From assembly GCF_003966265.1 (NCBI RefSeq), contig NZ_RXNV01000002.1:641396-705395 (forward strand): a DNA stretch of 64,000 nt, written 5' to 3'. Shown piece after piece: positions 27,958 to 37,893 of the stretch (position 1 is its first letter; each line of letters begins with the position of its first letter). This DNA is from Shewanella atlantica (GTDB lineage Bacteria > Pseudomonadota > Gammaproteobacteria > Enterobacterales > Shewanellaceae). The notes under the pieces were generated by a model. It was not told the origin of the DNA. It saw only the letters and a list, made by a program, of their open reading frames with translations, and searched no databases. Made by a program: the position numbers and the translations under genes.

Positions 27958-28557
27958 CTAGCTTAGTTCTTGTTTTACCGCTTCAACAACGGCTTGAGGC
28001 TGGCCTAAATACAAGGAGTGATCGATGAACACGCCCTTGTCTTCAGTTGACAATAAGAGCACAGGAAATGCCGTCGTTCCGATCATCTCTTGCATTTCCC
28101 CTATATCGGCCAGAATATATTCCGCATCACTGCTTAATTCATCTCTGAAAACTTTATTCGAGGGTGACAATTTAAACTGCTCAAGAATATTAGTGAAATC
28201 ATGCTTACAATCCAGTGGATTACCATCAACAAAGTGGGATTTCTGCAATGCATTCAACACGGGCAACATTTTATCAGGTTGTTTATTTTGCATCCAAGCC
28301 ATTAAATTTGCAGTTTTAATGGCATTTTTTGGACTATTAACATAACGAATATGTTCTTTGCCAAACTTAACCGCACTCAGCTTTAACACTGCGTCCACCT
28401 GATCCTTACCCGCACTATCACTGCCATTAAAATGGGCGCAGTGCATCGTGTGAATATTCATTTCAGGATAAGCTTCACTGAGTGCATTCACCACAGGTGT
28501 GGCCGCGTAACTCCACGGACAATGAGAGTCGTAGATAAAATATAAGTCAGAAATCAT
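27958..28557 (-). CDS. DsbA-family (FrnE/HCCA-isomerase-like) thioredoxin-fold protein
   Basis: 199 residues without signal peptide, hence cytoplasmic. The active-site motif near the N-terminus is SHCPWSYA: Cys13 with Ser16 in place of a second cysteine, a CxxS form. A cis-proline loop is present in TTAFPVLLL, and the helical insertion typical of DsbA-like proteins lies between. With one thiol it is more likely a glutathione-dependent isomerase or transferase than a disulfide oxidase. It is divergent from the flavoprotein pair. Confidence 0.78.
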   Translation of the reverse strand: MISDLYFIYDSHCPWSYAATPVVNALSEAYPEMNIHTMHCAHFNGSDSAGKDQVDAVLKLSAVKFGKEHIRYVNSPKNAIKTANLMAWMQNKQPDKMLPVLNALQKSHFVDGNPLDCKHDFTNILEQFKLSPSNKVFRDELSSDAEYILADIGEMQEMIGTTAFPVLLLSTEDKGVFIDHSLYLGQPQAVVEAVKQELS

Positions 28558-28843
28558 TAGCTTGATTCTTTATCGGAAAGATATTGAAGTGATCCTAAAT
28601 AGTTTACGCTCAATATACAATTATCAATTGCTTTTAAAACCATCATTTAACCTGTTTTCAGACAAGGAACCATGGATACTCGACATTTACTCTTCTTAGG
28701 AGGCGTTTCCAAATTTTCAAAGCGATTCACCTCATTTGCTGGCCATCGTGTTGGGCACTACACTCAATAATACAGGGGTTAACACTCATAAAGATCAGGA
28801 GAACAGCCTCGGATCAGCCCTCACTAGCCAGACGGAGTCGAAA

Positions 28844-30373
28844 ATGGATGTGGACTACTTGATTGTCGGTAGTGGATTATCAGCATTAGTGTTCGGCGCG
28901 CTCAGCGCAAAAGCGGGCAGTAAAGTGATTATGCTCGAAGCACATCAATACCCCGGTGGTTTCGGCCACACCTTCCCGATGGGCAAACATTACAAATTCA
29001 ATGCTCAACTTCATTATGTCTGGAATTGCGGAGAGGGTGAAACGGTTAACAAGGTTCTCAAGAAACTCGAACTCGATAAAGAGGTGACCTTCGAGTCATT
29101 CGATCCAAAAGGGTTCGATCATATGCGTATGCCCGGATACCAACTCGATATTCCCTATGACACAGATCTACTGCTCACACGTCTTTGGGCGCTGTTTCCC
29201 GATCATGTTAAACAGTGCACCGCTTTTATCGATGAAGTCAGACGTACTGCCGAGGGATTGGAGGTGCTCTCAGGCGACGAACGATACCGGAATATCTTCA
29301 AAAACTTAGGTCAAACAATCACTGCGTTTAACAACATCAGGTCTACCCTGCAGCAGGTCTTTGACAAACATCGGCTACCTCTGGAGGCGCAAACACTGCT
29401 GGCTCTGCAATGGCCGGATTTTTTACTGCCGCCGAATCAGCTTTCATTTTGTGCCTGGGTACTGCTTTTCACCGGATATCAAAGGGGCGCCTACTACCCC
29501 ACACTGCATTTCGAGCATGTCATTAACTCTTTGGCCAAGACCATTGAGAATAATGGCGGACAGATTATCTACGAGACTCATGTAGACAGTTTTATCGTCG
29601 AAAACAATCGAGTTCTAGGAGTTAAAGCCAGAGATCTAAATACTCAAGAGGTCGCTCCCTATGAGGCAAAATGCACCATTTGCAATATGGACCCCAAGAA
29701 AGCCGCGCACTTAATTGGCATCGAAAAATTCTCTTTGAAGCTGCGCAGGCAACTGGACTATGCCTATTCACCCTCGAACTTTATGGCTTACTGTTCGGTT
29801 AAGGATATCAATTTACAAGACTATGGTTTTGGTAAATGGAATATCTTCCACACTTGCAATCCAGACCTTAACGCCGCCTTTGATACCATGTATAACCAGC
29901 ATGATTATTCGGCCCCTAGCTTTGCCATTTCCACCCCGGGTTTTTTAGCTGATGAGCATTCAGACCGGCCTGAGGGACAGCAAATCATCGAATTTCTGAC
30001 CGTCGCAGATTATCAATATTTTAAAGATTTGAAGGCTAGCGATGCCAGAGCTTACCGGAAGAGAAAGAGAGGCATATTAGATACAATAATAGATATCGTC
30101 GAAGTTAATTATATCCCGGATTTCAGGGAACATTTGGCCTATAAGAATACCGGTAGCCCGACGACAAACGAAAATTTCTGTTGGTGCCCGCAAGGTAACT
30201 CATATGGTTCGGCAATGACGCCGGCCCATTTCAATCTGTTCAGATTAAATCATAACAGCTCAATCAAGGGTCTCTATTTTTGTAATGCCTCATCCGGCTA
30301 TGCAGGTTTTGCCGGTACATTTTGGACAGGGGCTAAGCTTTACCAGAACCTGACAGGAGAGCGCATTCTCTAA
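28844..30373 (+). CDS. FAD-dependent oxidoreductase of the carotenoid desaturase/isomerase-retinol saturase type
   Basis: 509 residues from the ATG at 28844, which has GGAG about 9 bases upstream and puts the FAD fold at the very N-terminus (YLIVGSGLSALVFGALSA, then LEAHQYPGGFGHTF). A longer reading from 28736 adds 36 residues with no counterpart in the fold. The C-terminal block FCNASSGYAGFAGTFWTGAK is the second FAD-contacting region of CrtI/RetSat-like proteins. No carotenoid genes are near, so the substrate is unknown. The next gene, also a flavoprotein, starts 41 bases downstream. Confidence 0.78.
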   Translation: MDVDYLIVGSGLSALVFGALSAKAGSKVIMLEAHQYPGGFGHTFPMGKHYKFNAQLHYVWNCGEGETVNKVLKKLELDKEVTFESFDPKGFDHMRMPGYQLDIPYDTDLLLTRLWALFPDHVKQCTAFIDEVRRTAEGLEVLSGDERYRNIFKNLGQTITAFNNIRSTLQQVFDKHRLPLEAQTLLALQWPDFLLPPNQLSFCAWVLLFTGYQRGAYYPTLHFEHVINSLAKTIENNGGQIIYETHVDSFIVENNRVLGVKARDLNTQEVAPYEAKCTICNMDPKKAAHLIGIEKFSLKLRRQLDYAYSPSNFMAYCSVKDINLQDYGFGKWNIFHTCNPDLNAAFDTMYNQHDYSAPSFAISTPGFLADEHSDRPEGQQIIEFLTVADYQYFKDLKASDARAYRKRKRGILDTIIDIVEVNYIPDFREHLAYKNTGSPTTNENFCWCPQGNSYGSAMTPAHFNLFRLNHNSSIKGLYFCNASSGYAGFAGTFWTGAKLYQNLTGERIL

Positions 30374-30414
30374 TTTGATAGGCCTGTATAACTGATGCTA
30401 TTAGGGAGGAAAAC

Positions 30415-31644
30415 ATGAGGTTTGCGATCATTGGTGGCGGCGCCAGTGGTATGGTGACCGCCTACTATCTCAGTAAGATGGGGCACTCGGTTACCGTATA
30501 TGAGAAGCAGCCGTTATTGGGCGGCCATATTCGCACTGTAAATAAAAATGTCAAAATTGAAAGCATCGCTCCCGACATAGTTTTGGAAGGTGGAGTCGTC
30601 GAATTCTCTTCTAACTTTAAACACTTCCATGCACTGATGGATGAGCTTGACGTTAAACTCGAACCCTTGACCGTGGGTTCAGCCCTGCTTCGCCGTAATA
30701 AGAAGCGCTTTCTTTCACCTACGGTGATCACAGGAAATATTCGAGGGCTGAGTTTCATATTGGAGTTTATAAAGTTAGCTTTTGTTTACCTGTCAGCAAA
30801 TTGGCTCCTATTACAGGTCTATTTAAAACCTTCCTCTTTGCTCAGAGATAAGCCTTTTTCTGATTACGTAAGTAAAAAACAGGTAAAAAATACCTGGCTC
30901 AAACTATTTACTATGTATTGTTTCTCGATCCCCTATAAAACCATCATGAAAATTCCGGCTGAATTGGCATTTAACATTTTCCGACGTTATTTTTGGGCCG
31001 ACTGGAAAAGGATAGATGGCGGCGTCTACAGTTATATCGAGAAAATTGAGCACCAGTTAAACGGGAATGTGATCCTCAATGCGAACATAAGGGGGATCAC
31101 CCGCTCAGATAAGGGGATCAATGTAAAATTCGGCGACGACACACAGGAACATTTCGATAAGTTAGTTTTAGCCGTTCCACCGGATCAGGTCCTGTCACTT
31201 TTGTCCGATCCTACAGAGCAAGAGGTACAATTCTTCACTCCATGGAAAAAGAATATTGCCACAACTGTCCTGCATATGGACCCTCTGGTTTACCAAGGTT
31301 ATGGTATCGCTCATCCATCTGAGTTTGATTTTTTCCAGACCAAAGAAGGATGGGGCTACAACGCTAGTTTGAACAGGATCTGTGGCTTGTCCTCACTGCA
31401 GCACTATAGCCTTGCCTACAATATCGATAGTTTGATCGCAAAAGAAAATATCATTCAATCCTTTGAACATCACACACCTCTATATACCGTCGAAGCATTC
31501 CATTATCGTCGAAAAATTATCGACAACAATGGCGATGACCACACTTACCATGTCGGCGCGTACCTCTATGACGGCTTACAGGAAGGTGCCGTGCTCTCGG
31601 CAAAAAAAGTTGCTGAACTCGTCGATAACTTAAATCGGCGATAA
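30415..31644 (+). CDS. FAD-binding amine-oxidase-like protein
   Basis: 409 residues with an N-terminal dinucleotide loop IIGGGASGMVTAYYLSKMGH, then VYEKQPLLGGHIRTV, and a C-terminal VGAYLYDGLQEGAVLSAKKVAEL that closes the FAD site. The overall pattern is that of COG1233/COG2907-type oxidoreductases, neighbours of protoporphyrinogen oxidase and phytoene desaturase. It starts 41 bases behind another flavoprotein with GGAGG upstream, so the two are probably one operon and may act in sequence on a lipid or isoprenoid. Function is unknown. Confidence 0.75.
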   Translation: MRFAIIGGGASGMVTAYYLSKMGHSVTVYEKQPLLGGHIRTVNKNVKIESIAPDIVLEGGVVEFSSNFKHFHALMDELDVKLEPLTVGSALLRRNKKRFLSPTVITGNIRGLSFILEFIKLAFVYLSANWLLLQVYLKPSSLLRDKPFSDYVSKKQVKNTWLKLFTMYCFSIPYKTIMKIPAELAFNIFRRYFWADWKRIDGGVYSYIEKIEHQLNGNVILNANIRGITRSDKGINVKFGDDTQEHFDKLVLAVPPDQVLSLLSDPTEQEVQFFTPWKKNIATTVLHMDPLVYQGYGIAHPSEFDFFQTKEGWGYNASLNRICGLSSLQHYSLAYNIDSLIAKENIIQSFEHHTPLYTVEAFHYRRKIIDNNGDDHTYHVGAYLYDGLQEGAVLSAKKVAELVDNLNRR

Positions 31645-31845
31645 CCTCACTAGTAGCAAATTAATAGGTTTTCTCTGCTCACAAGTTAAGCTTATTAAGT
31701 AAGTGATCTTTTAGATAGGTGTGTTTCTAAGCGATATCATCAGCCGGTTCTAATCTCTTATTCTCGCCTTTTTCAATCTGATGCTACTAAACAGATAATT
31801 TTGGGGTAAAATACGCAACACAAAAATAACAAGGGATATGATTCG

Positions 31846-33681
31846 ATGACACGTTTATCTCCAAAGCTTTCAAAGCTTTCACTTCTGGTCGCTCTGTCTA
31901 TCGGTGCTACAGCATGTAACACCGCACAAAATTCTGATTCAGGCGCTCAATCTAAAACTGATGAAGCCAAGCAATTTATTCAGGACTCAGAGAAACAGCT
32001 TAGCGAACTCTCTATAGAGATTAACCGCGCAGAGTGGATATACAGCAACTTCATTACCGAAGATACGGCAGCCCTCTCCGCCGCTGTAGGTGAGAAACAG
32101 ACTGCGACTTCTGTAAAACTGGCCACCATGGCAGCCAACTATACTCAACTTCCTCTCGATGAAGTCAGTCTGCGTAAGTTGAATATTTTACGCAGCTCTT
32201 TGGTACTTCCGGCCCCGCTGGATCCTAAGAAGAATGCTGAGCTTGCTAGCATAAGCGCCGAGTTGAACGGTCTTTACGGAAAAGGAAAGTATTGCTTCGA
32301 TGACGGACGTTGTTTAACACAACCTGAACTGTCGGCCATCATGGCTGAATCACAAAACCCGGCTGAGCTGCTTGAAGTCTGGAAAGGATGGCGAGAAATT
32401 GCTAAACCTATGCGCCCTCTGTTTAAACGTGAAGTTGAGCTGGCAAATGAAGGGGCAAAAGATCTTGGATACGCCAACCTATCGGAGCTATGGCGTAGTC
32501 AGTACGACATGAAGCCCGACGAGTTTTCTAACGAGCTCGACCGCCTATGGGGACAAGTTAAGCCCCTATATGACTCGCTCCATTGTTATGTTCGCGGCGA
32601 GTTAAATGATGAGTACGGCGATGAGGTTGTATCCAAAGATGGGCCGATACCAGCACACCTTTTAGGTAATATGTGGGCACAGAGTTGGGGCAACATTTAC
32701 GATAAAGTAGCGCCGCAGGACGCCGATCCCGGCTATGATGTTACCGAGCTTCTTGCTCAGCATGACTATGATGAAATAAAGATGGTAAAACAAGCTGAAA
32801 GCTTCTTTAGCTCATTGGGTTTTGCTGAGTTACCCGACACATTCTGGGAACGTTCTCTATTTGTTCAACCTAAAGACAGGGATGTAGTCTGTCATGCATC
32901 TGCATGGGATCTCAACGATTTAGACGATATCCGCATCAAGATGTGCATTCAGAAAACGGCCGAAGACTTTACCGTCATCCATCATGAGCTGGGACACAAT
33001 TACTACCAGCGCGCATATAAAGAGCAGCCGTTTATCTTTAAAAATAGTGCCAACGATGGCTTCCATGAAGCGATTGGTGACACAGTAGCGCTATCGATTA
33101 CCCCAAGCTACCTTAAACAGATAGGTTTACTGGACGAGGTGCCAGACGCATCGAAAGATATCGGCCTGCTACTTAAACAGGCATTAGATAAAGTCGCCTT
33201 TATGCCGTTTGGCTTGATGATCGACCAATGGCGCTGGAAGGTTTTCAGTGGTGAGATCACGCCGCAGCAATATAACCAGGCCTGGTGGGATCTGAGGGAA
33301 AAATATCAAGGTGTGAAAGCACCAATTGCACGTGGTGAAGATAACTTTGATCCAGGGGCTAAGTATCATGTCCCGGGTAACGTTCCCTACACTCGTTATT
33401 TCTTAGCCCATATCCTGCAGTTTCAGTTCCACAAGGCATTGTGTGACGTTGCCGGTGATAAGGGTCCGGTTCATCGTTGTAGCATCTACGGTAATAAAGA
33501 GGCTGGCGCTAAGCTCAACACTATGCTGGAGATGGGACAGAGTCGACCTTGGCCTGAAGCACTCGAAGTGGTCACAGGAACTCAAGAGATGGACGCAAAC
33601 GCCGTTCTCGATTACTTCGCGCCATTACAGGTCTGGTTAGATAAACAAAACGGTGAAGCTAATCGCCAATGTGGTTGGTAG
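31846..33681 (+). CDS. Peptidase M2 (ACE-like dipeptidyl carboxypeptidase), probable lipoprotein
   Basis: Zinc carboxydipeptidase of the angiotensin-converting-enzyme family. The 611 residues begin with a signal peptide that ends in ATAC, a permissive lipobox, so it is probably a lipid-anchored periplasmic or surface protein. The zinc site is His380-Glu-Leu-Gly-His384 (in HHELGHNYYQRAY) with Glu408 as the third ligand (FHEAIGD), the expected gluzincin spacing. Length matches single-domain bacterial ACE proteins. It stands alone with a terminator behind. A role in peptide nutrition is inference. Confidence 0.9.
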   Translation: MTRLSPKLSKLSLLVALSIGATACNTAQNSDSGAQSKTDEAKQFIQDSEKQLSELSIEINRAEWIYSNFITEDTAALSAAVGEKQTATSVKLATMAANYTQLPLDEVSLRKLNILRSSLVLPAPLDPKKNAELASISAELNGLYGKGKYCFDDGRCLTQPELSAIMAESQNPAELLEVWKGWREIAKPMRPLFKREVELANEGAKDLGYANLSELWRSQYDMKPDEFSNELDRLWGQVKPLYDSLHCYVRGELNDEYGDEVVSKDGPIPAHLLGNMWAQSWGNIYDKVAPQDADPGYDVTELLAQHDYDEIKMVKQAESFFSSLGFAELPDTFWERSLFVQPKDRDVVCHASAWDLNDLDDIRIKMCIQKTAEDFTVIHHELGHNYYQRAYKEQPFIFKNSANDGFHEAIGDTVALSITPSYLKQIGLLDEVPDASKDIGLLLKQALDKVAFMPFGLMIDQWRWKVFSGEITPQQYNQAWWDLREKYQGVKAPIARGEDNFDPGAKYHVPGNVPYTRYFLAHILQFQFHKALCDVAGDKGPVHRCSIYGNKEAGAKLNTMLEMGQSRPWPEALEVVTGTQEMDANAVLDYFAPLQVWLDKQNGEANRQCGW

Positions 33682-33706
33682 CCTGAAACCGTCAAAATTA
33701 TAATGC

Positions 33707-33739
33707 AAAACGCTCAACAATTATGTTGAGCGTTTTTTT
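33707..33739. terminator. Terminator downstream of the M2 peptidase gene
   Basis: AAAACGCTCAAC-AATTAT-GTTGAGCGTTTT with further T residues; 12-bp stem between converging genes, usable from both sides. Confidence 0.92.
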
Positions 33740-33776
33740 AAAGCTATTCAAATACAGTTAATGCAAGCTATATAAC

Positions 33777-34364
33777 CTACCTGAACCCGCTACCCTTATG
33801 ATTTTGTTCTTTAGCCTCAATGCGTTTATTTTCAGACTTACTCAACATCACATATAACGCCCCCGTTCCCCCGTGCTCTCTTTTGGCGCTGTGAAAAGCT
33901 AACACTTTATCTAAGTTCGACAGCCAATTGACCACACAAGACTTAATCAGGGCATTTATCGGCTTACTCTTAAAACCTTTGCCGTGAATAACCAGAACGC
34001 ACCGCTCACCTTTATCGTATCTGTCTTCGATATAGTGATATAACGCCTCCCTTGCTTGGCGCATGTTTAAAGCATGAAGATCCAACTCCGAGACAAATTT
34101 GTATTTACCAGCACTCAACTGCTTAAAAACAGGCGCTTGAACACCGTCCCGACAGACACTTATCACCTCTTCGGGCTCTACAGCATCGATAAGGTTAATA
34201 TCTGTAGGTAACAGCAATAACGCTTCTGATAATTGCGCCGCTTGTTTTCGGGCTAATTGGGATGCCGAGATATCACAGTTACGGATCGGTCTGACTTGGT
34301 CACTTCCACTAAGAGGCTTAACCCCCGCCATCTCGTCCAGAAAGGATGAAACATCATCATTCAC
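33777..34364 (-). CDS. smrA: Smr-domain DNA endonuclease SmrA
   Basis: 195 residues. The C-terminal Smr domain (about 92-175) has ELDLHALNMRQAREAL with LDLH at 94-97 and VIHGKGFKSKP with HGKG at 127-130, followed by SAKREHGGTGALYVML. This matches the YdaL/SmrA group, which has nicking endonuclease activity in vitro. The N-terminal ~85 residues are the typical acidic leader of this group. It is divergent from the SnoaL-like gene. Confidence 0.87.
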   Translation of the reverse strand: MNDDVSSFLDEMAGVKPLSGSDQVRPIRNCDISASQLARKQAAQLSEALLLLPTDINLIDAVEPEEVISVCRDGVQAPVFKQLSAGKYKFVSELDLHALNMRQAREALYHYIEDRYDKGERCVLVIHGKGFKSKPINALIKSCVVNWLSNLDKVLAFHSAKREHGGTGALYVMLSKSENKRIEAKEQNHKGSGFR

Positions 34365-34467
34365 TACTGAATTCTCCTCTTAGACACACTTTGTTAAGAA
34401 CTAAAACTTTAGATCGGTTACACCTTCTATTATAGTGACATCAGTATTAGTAGAATTGAAATCATTA

Positions 34468-35037
34468 ATGACACTTTTTAAATTTATCGCTGCAGGACTC
34501 CTCTCTCTGGTCTGTGTTTTACAGCCTGCTGTAGCTATGCCTGAAGATAACGTGGCGCTCAATCAATTTTATACTCAATTTTCTCAAGCTTTTGAGCATC
34601 TCGATGCCGACCTGGTAGAAAGTATTTACGCCGAAGACGCTTGCTACATACCCGAGAATCAGAGCAAAGAGATAACTATGGGGCGAAAAAATATTATCGC
34701 GCTATACAAAAAGTTTTTCGGCAAAATCAAACACAAAGAGGCACGCATTGAGGTAGATTTCAGGGTCGTTGAACGTCAGATGGAAACGACTAATGCAACC
34801 GATATTGGCTACTATTTAATTCGTTTTTACCCCCCTGTCGATGCGGAAGAACCTGTCAGCGAGTTTGCCGGAAAATTTGTAACCGTCTCTAAAAAAGATG
34901 AAGACGGAAAGTGGTATTGGACCGTCGATACCAATAATCGCTCCGAACCTCCTTTTTACTACAATGCAAAACCTTCCCCAAATCTGTATTATGGCCGTCA
35001 ATTCACGCCGCTAGCTACAGAGAACGATGACAACTAA
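34468..35037 (+). CDS. Secreted SnoaL/DUF4440-like protein
   Basis: 189 residues from the ATG at 34468; the longer GTG reading from 34435 would bury the signal peptide. The signal peptide (LFKFIAAGLLSLVCVLQPAVA) is followed by a cone-fold SnoaL-like domain: LNQFYTQFSQAFEHLDADLVESIYAEDA is the usual first helix-strand unit. The C-terminus has a WTVDTNNRS strand. Function in this family is generally unknown. Its end overlaps the YchJ-like gene by 11 bases, so the two are cotranslated. Confidence 0.72.
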   Translation: MTLFKFIAAGLLSLVCVLQPAVAMPEDNVALNQFYTQFSQAFEHLDADLVESIYAEDACYIPENQSKEITMGRKNIIALYKKFFGKIKHKEARIEVDFRVVERQMETTNATDIGYYLIRFYPPVDAEEPVSEFAGKFVTVSKKDEDGKWYWTVDTNNRSEPPFYYNAKPSPNLYYGRQFTPLATENDDN

Positions 35038-35512
35038 CCCCGACACTATCTGCCCATGTGGTAACACTAAAGATGATATAGCGCTTTCCTACACATATTG
35101 CTGTAAGCCATTTCATAAAGGTTTAGCCCTCCCTTCGACACCCGAAATATTGATGAGAAGTCGTTATAGCGCATTTGTCCTCAAAGAGTATGAATACCTG
35201 ATAGCGACTCACCACTGTGACTATTTAAATGGTCTTACTGCACAGGCATTGGCTCAAAGTGAAGAGCCAAACTGGCTGTCTCTCGACATTTTATCAACAT
35301 GGAGTCGTGGGCAGTCCGGTGAGGTCTGCTTTCAGGCTTGGTATCAAGATGGGGGGGAACTCGATGCTATCCATGAGTGCTCTGCATTTGAATTTGTCGA
35401 TGGGCGTTGGTTTTATACTCAGGGCGAGCAAAAGGCGGCAATTCTTCCAAAGAGAAATGAGCCTTGCGTATGCAATAGCGGTAAAAAGTTTAAACAGTGT
35501 TGTATGAGATAA
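35027..35512 (+). CDS. YchJ family (UPF0225) SEC-C motif protein
   Basis: 161 residues with a metal-binding SEC-C motif at each end: CPCGNTKDD..YTYCCKPFH near the N-terminus and EPCVCNSGKKFKQCCMR at the C-terminus. The central NTF2-like domain begins RSRYSAFVLKEYEYLIATHH. This double SEC-C layout is the YchJ family. It overlaps the preceding secreted SnoaL-like gene by 11 bases; both have NTF2-like folds, which may reflect shared ancestry or chance. Role unknown. Confidence 0.88.
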   Translation: MTTNPDTICPCGNTKDDIALSYTYCCKPFHKGLALPSTPEILMRSRYSAFVLKEYEYLIATHHCDYLNGLTAQALAQSEEPNWLSLDILSTWSRGQSGEVCFQAWYQDGGELDAIHECSAFEFVDGRWFYTQGEQKAAILPKRNEPCVCNSGKKFKQCCMR

Positions 35513-35562
35513 CCCATGCCAACCAGCCATCCACCGCGAAAGCCTGTTAGACGGGGCCGTAT

Positions 35563-37752
35563 CTAGTGGATGGACTCGGGTTTGGTTTGAAACAGAAACT
35601 GGCTGAACTCCGACTCTCTTAATGCAGGACTATAGAGGAACCCTTGGGCCTGATGGCATTTATGATCGGACAAGAAACTCTCCTGCTCTTGAGTTTCCAC
35701 GCCTTCCGCCGTCAAAGAGATATTCAGCGCCGATGCCATTGCAATAATCGCACTCACTATCTCCCTACTCTCACGGCTTATCGTTAAGTCAGATATGAAA
35801 GAGCGGTCAATCTTCAGCTTACTGATGGGAAATTGTTTCAGATATCGCATTGAGCTATAACCGGTGCCAAAGTCATCGATCGCAAGACCCACACCTAACT
35901 CAGAAAGTTCCTGACACAATTTCGTGGCATTCTTGATATCTTCCATCAGCTCAGTTTCAGTGATCTCCAAAATCAAGGTACCCGGCTTCAATCTATAGCG
36001 GGTCACTAACTGCCATACCTGTTCGTACAAATTGCCGCTAAAGAACTGCCTTGCGGACACGTTGACGTGCATTGAAATGTCAATTTTATGGTGTTGCCAT
36101 AGGTTAAGTTGTCTGCAGGCAGCCTCGAGCACCCAGGAACCGATGGCATTGATCATGCCTGTCTGTTCCGCTATATCGATAAACGCACCTGGATACAACA
36201 CCCCTTTCTTGGGATGATGCCAACGAATGAGAGCCTCGGCACCGATATAAGCCTTCTTATTCAGATCTTTAAGAGGCTGATAATAGAGTTCAAACTCCCT
36301 GCCCCGCAACGCCGTTTGCAGATCCCGTTCAATTTGAGAGTTATCTTTAAAGGCATTGAGTAATGCATTATTGAAGATCTGAATCGTATCACCCTGTTTC
36401 TTCTTCGCATATTGTAATGCGATATCAGCACATGCCAGAGGTAAAAACAGCTCTTCAACTGAGTGAATATCGACGATGGCCAGAGCGGGTTTAGGCTCTA
36501 TCTGCTCTCTTCCAATGGTCACGGGCATGGTCAGCTGGCGATATAACCTGGTGGTAATATATTCCATATCGACCTGGCTTTGCTCAGGCAAAATAATGGC
36601 AAATTCATCACTGCCTACACGTGCAATTTGTTCTGTACGATTTATATTGGCAAAATGTTTCAACCTTCTGGCGATTTCGATAAGCAGAATATCACCGTTC
36701 TCGTGTCCATAGGTATCATTGAACCGCTTAAAACCACAAAGGTCGATCAAAATAAGCTGACCCTTCGCCGTTTTTTCAAGTTCACGGTTGAAATAGGTAC
36801 GATTGTATAAGCCGGTTAACCCACAATGCCACGCCAAACGTTCTAACTCAGACTGGTACCTGATCTCTTCGGAGCAATCTTCTGCATTGACAAGCGCAAA
36901 ATGGTTGCCTCTTTCGGTAATAAATTGCTTTACCGAATATCTTAACCAGTATGTAGAACCGTCTTTTCGGGTAATTTCACAGTCACCTTTAGCAAACTTA
37001 CCTTCTCGCACTGTAGCCAATGTCGCCATGGCTTGTTCCGGGTGTTGCTTAACAAAATCAAGATTCTTGAACGAGCGGCCAATGACCTGACTTTTAGAAG
37101 CTCCCGATATCTCTTCATGAGCTTGATTTACATATTCAATGTTATCTGTATGAAGGTTCACTAACATACTGATATGCTCCGATTGCTCGGCAGCACTTAA
37201 GAATAGTGTAAGCTTTTCATCGTTCTCATAGGCATTACGCGTCGCTAGCGTTAAGGCCAACTGATCGGCAACTTGAGAAGCAATATGAATTTCCGAATCA
37301 GACCAGTGAAAGTGGTCTTTTCTCTCCAGAAATAACACGCCCTCAAGGTGGCCGTTAATTCTGATTGCGATATCTAAAGTGGACTTGATCCCCTTCGGCG
37401 CGAAGTAGATCGAGGCGAGTTCTTCGAGTCTAACATCGGTGTCAATATCGGTCGCATCGATGAGACGCTGATTTTTAAGCTCACTGATATAGTGAGGACA
37501 ATTGAGAGGGGAAGGACGTAAAAAAGTATCTGACAGCAGAGAGCCGTAATTAGCGATATTACTAATTTCGTTGTTATCACAAGAGAGGATACATACACCG
37601 ACGTGCGTGACATGAAGCTGCTGACATAGAAGCTCTGTGGCCAGTTCAGCAGTCTTTTGAAAATCACCTTCTTGTTTGGCTTTGGAATTAACGATCAATT
37701 CCAATAAGTGTTGATACTTACGTTTCTTCACTAAAAGTCCTTGAAGCAGCAA
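35563..37752 (-). CDS. GAF-PAS-GGDEF-EAL c-di-GMP signalling protein
   Basis: 729 residues, no membrane segment. A GAF domain (about 20-170), PAS domain (about 180-300, VGRSFKNL and a PAC-like GSTYWLRYSVKQFI), GGDEF domain with the loop RVGSDEFAIILP (second Gly of GGDEF changed to Ser) and EAL domain with AEALIRWHHPKKG, DDFGTGYSSMRYL and AEGVETQEQ intact. It is thus probably a phosphodiesterase, with the GGDEF part either weak or GTP-regulatory. A GTG at 37731 with AGGA in front is an alternative start. Confidence 0.9.
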   Translation of the reverse strand: MLLQGLLVKKRKYQHLLELIVNSKAKQEGDFQKTAELATELLCQQLHVTHVGVCILSCDNNEISNIANYGSLLSDTFLRPSPLNCPHYISELKNQRLIDATDIDTDVRLEELASIYFAPKGIKSTLDIAIRINGHLEGVLFLERKDHFHWSDSEIHIASQVADQLALTLATRNAYENDEKLTLFLSAAEQSEHISMLVNLHTDNIEYVNQAHEEISGASKSQVIGRSFKNLDFVKQHPEQAMATLATVREGKFAKGDCEITRKDGSTYWLRYSVKQFITERGNHFALVNAEDCSEEIRYQSELERLAWHCGLTGLYNRTYFNRELEKTAKGQLILIDLCGFKRFNDTYGHENGDILLIEIARRLKHFANINRTEQIARVGSDEFAIILPEQSQVDMEYITTRLYRQLTMPVTIGREQIEPKPALAIVDIHSVEELFLPLACADIALQYAKKKQGDTIQIFNNALLNAFKDNSQIERDLQTALRGREFELYYQPLKDLNKKAYIGAEALIRWHHPKKGVLYPGAFIDIAEQTGMINAIGSWVLEAACRQLNLWQHHKIDISMHVNVSARQFFSGNLYEQVWQLVTRYRLKPGTLILEITETELMEDIKNATKLCQELSELGVGLAIDDFGTGYSSMRYLKQFPISKLKIDRSFISDLTISRESREIVSAIIAMASALNISLTAEGVETQEQESFLSDHKCHQAQGFLYSPALRESEFSQFLFQTKPESIH

Positions 37753-37893
37753 GCCAAATGGCTTGCTGGTTGTCTCAAATTAACTTTGGTTTGCGAGCCA
37801 GAGATAATGAAACCAATATGTATACAATTTATTAATTTTTTTCTTTACGCAGACTACACGAGAAACTGACGAGTCGGCAACACACTGGTTAAA

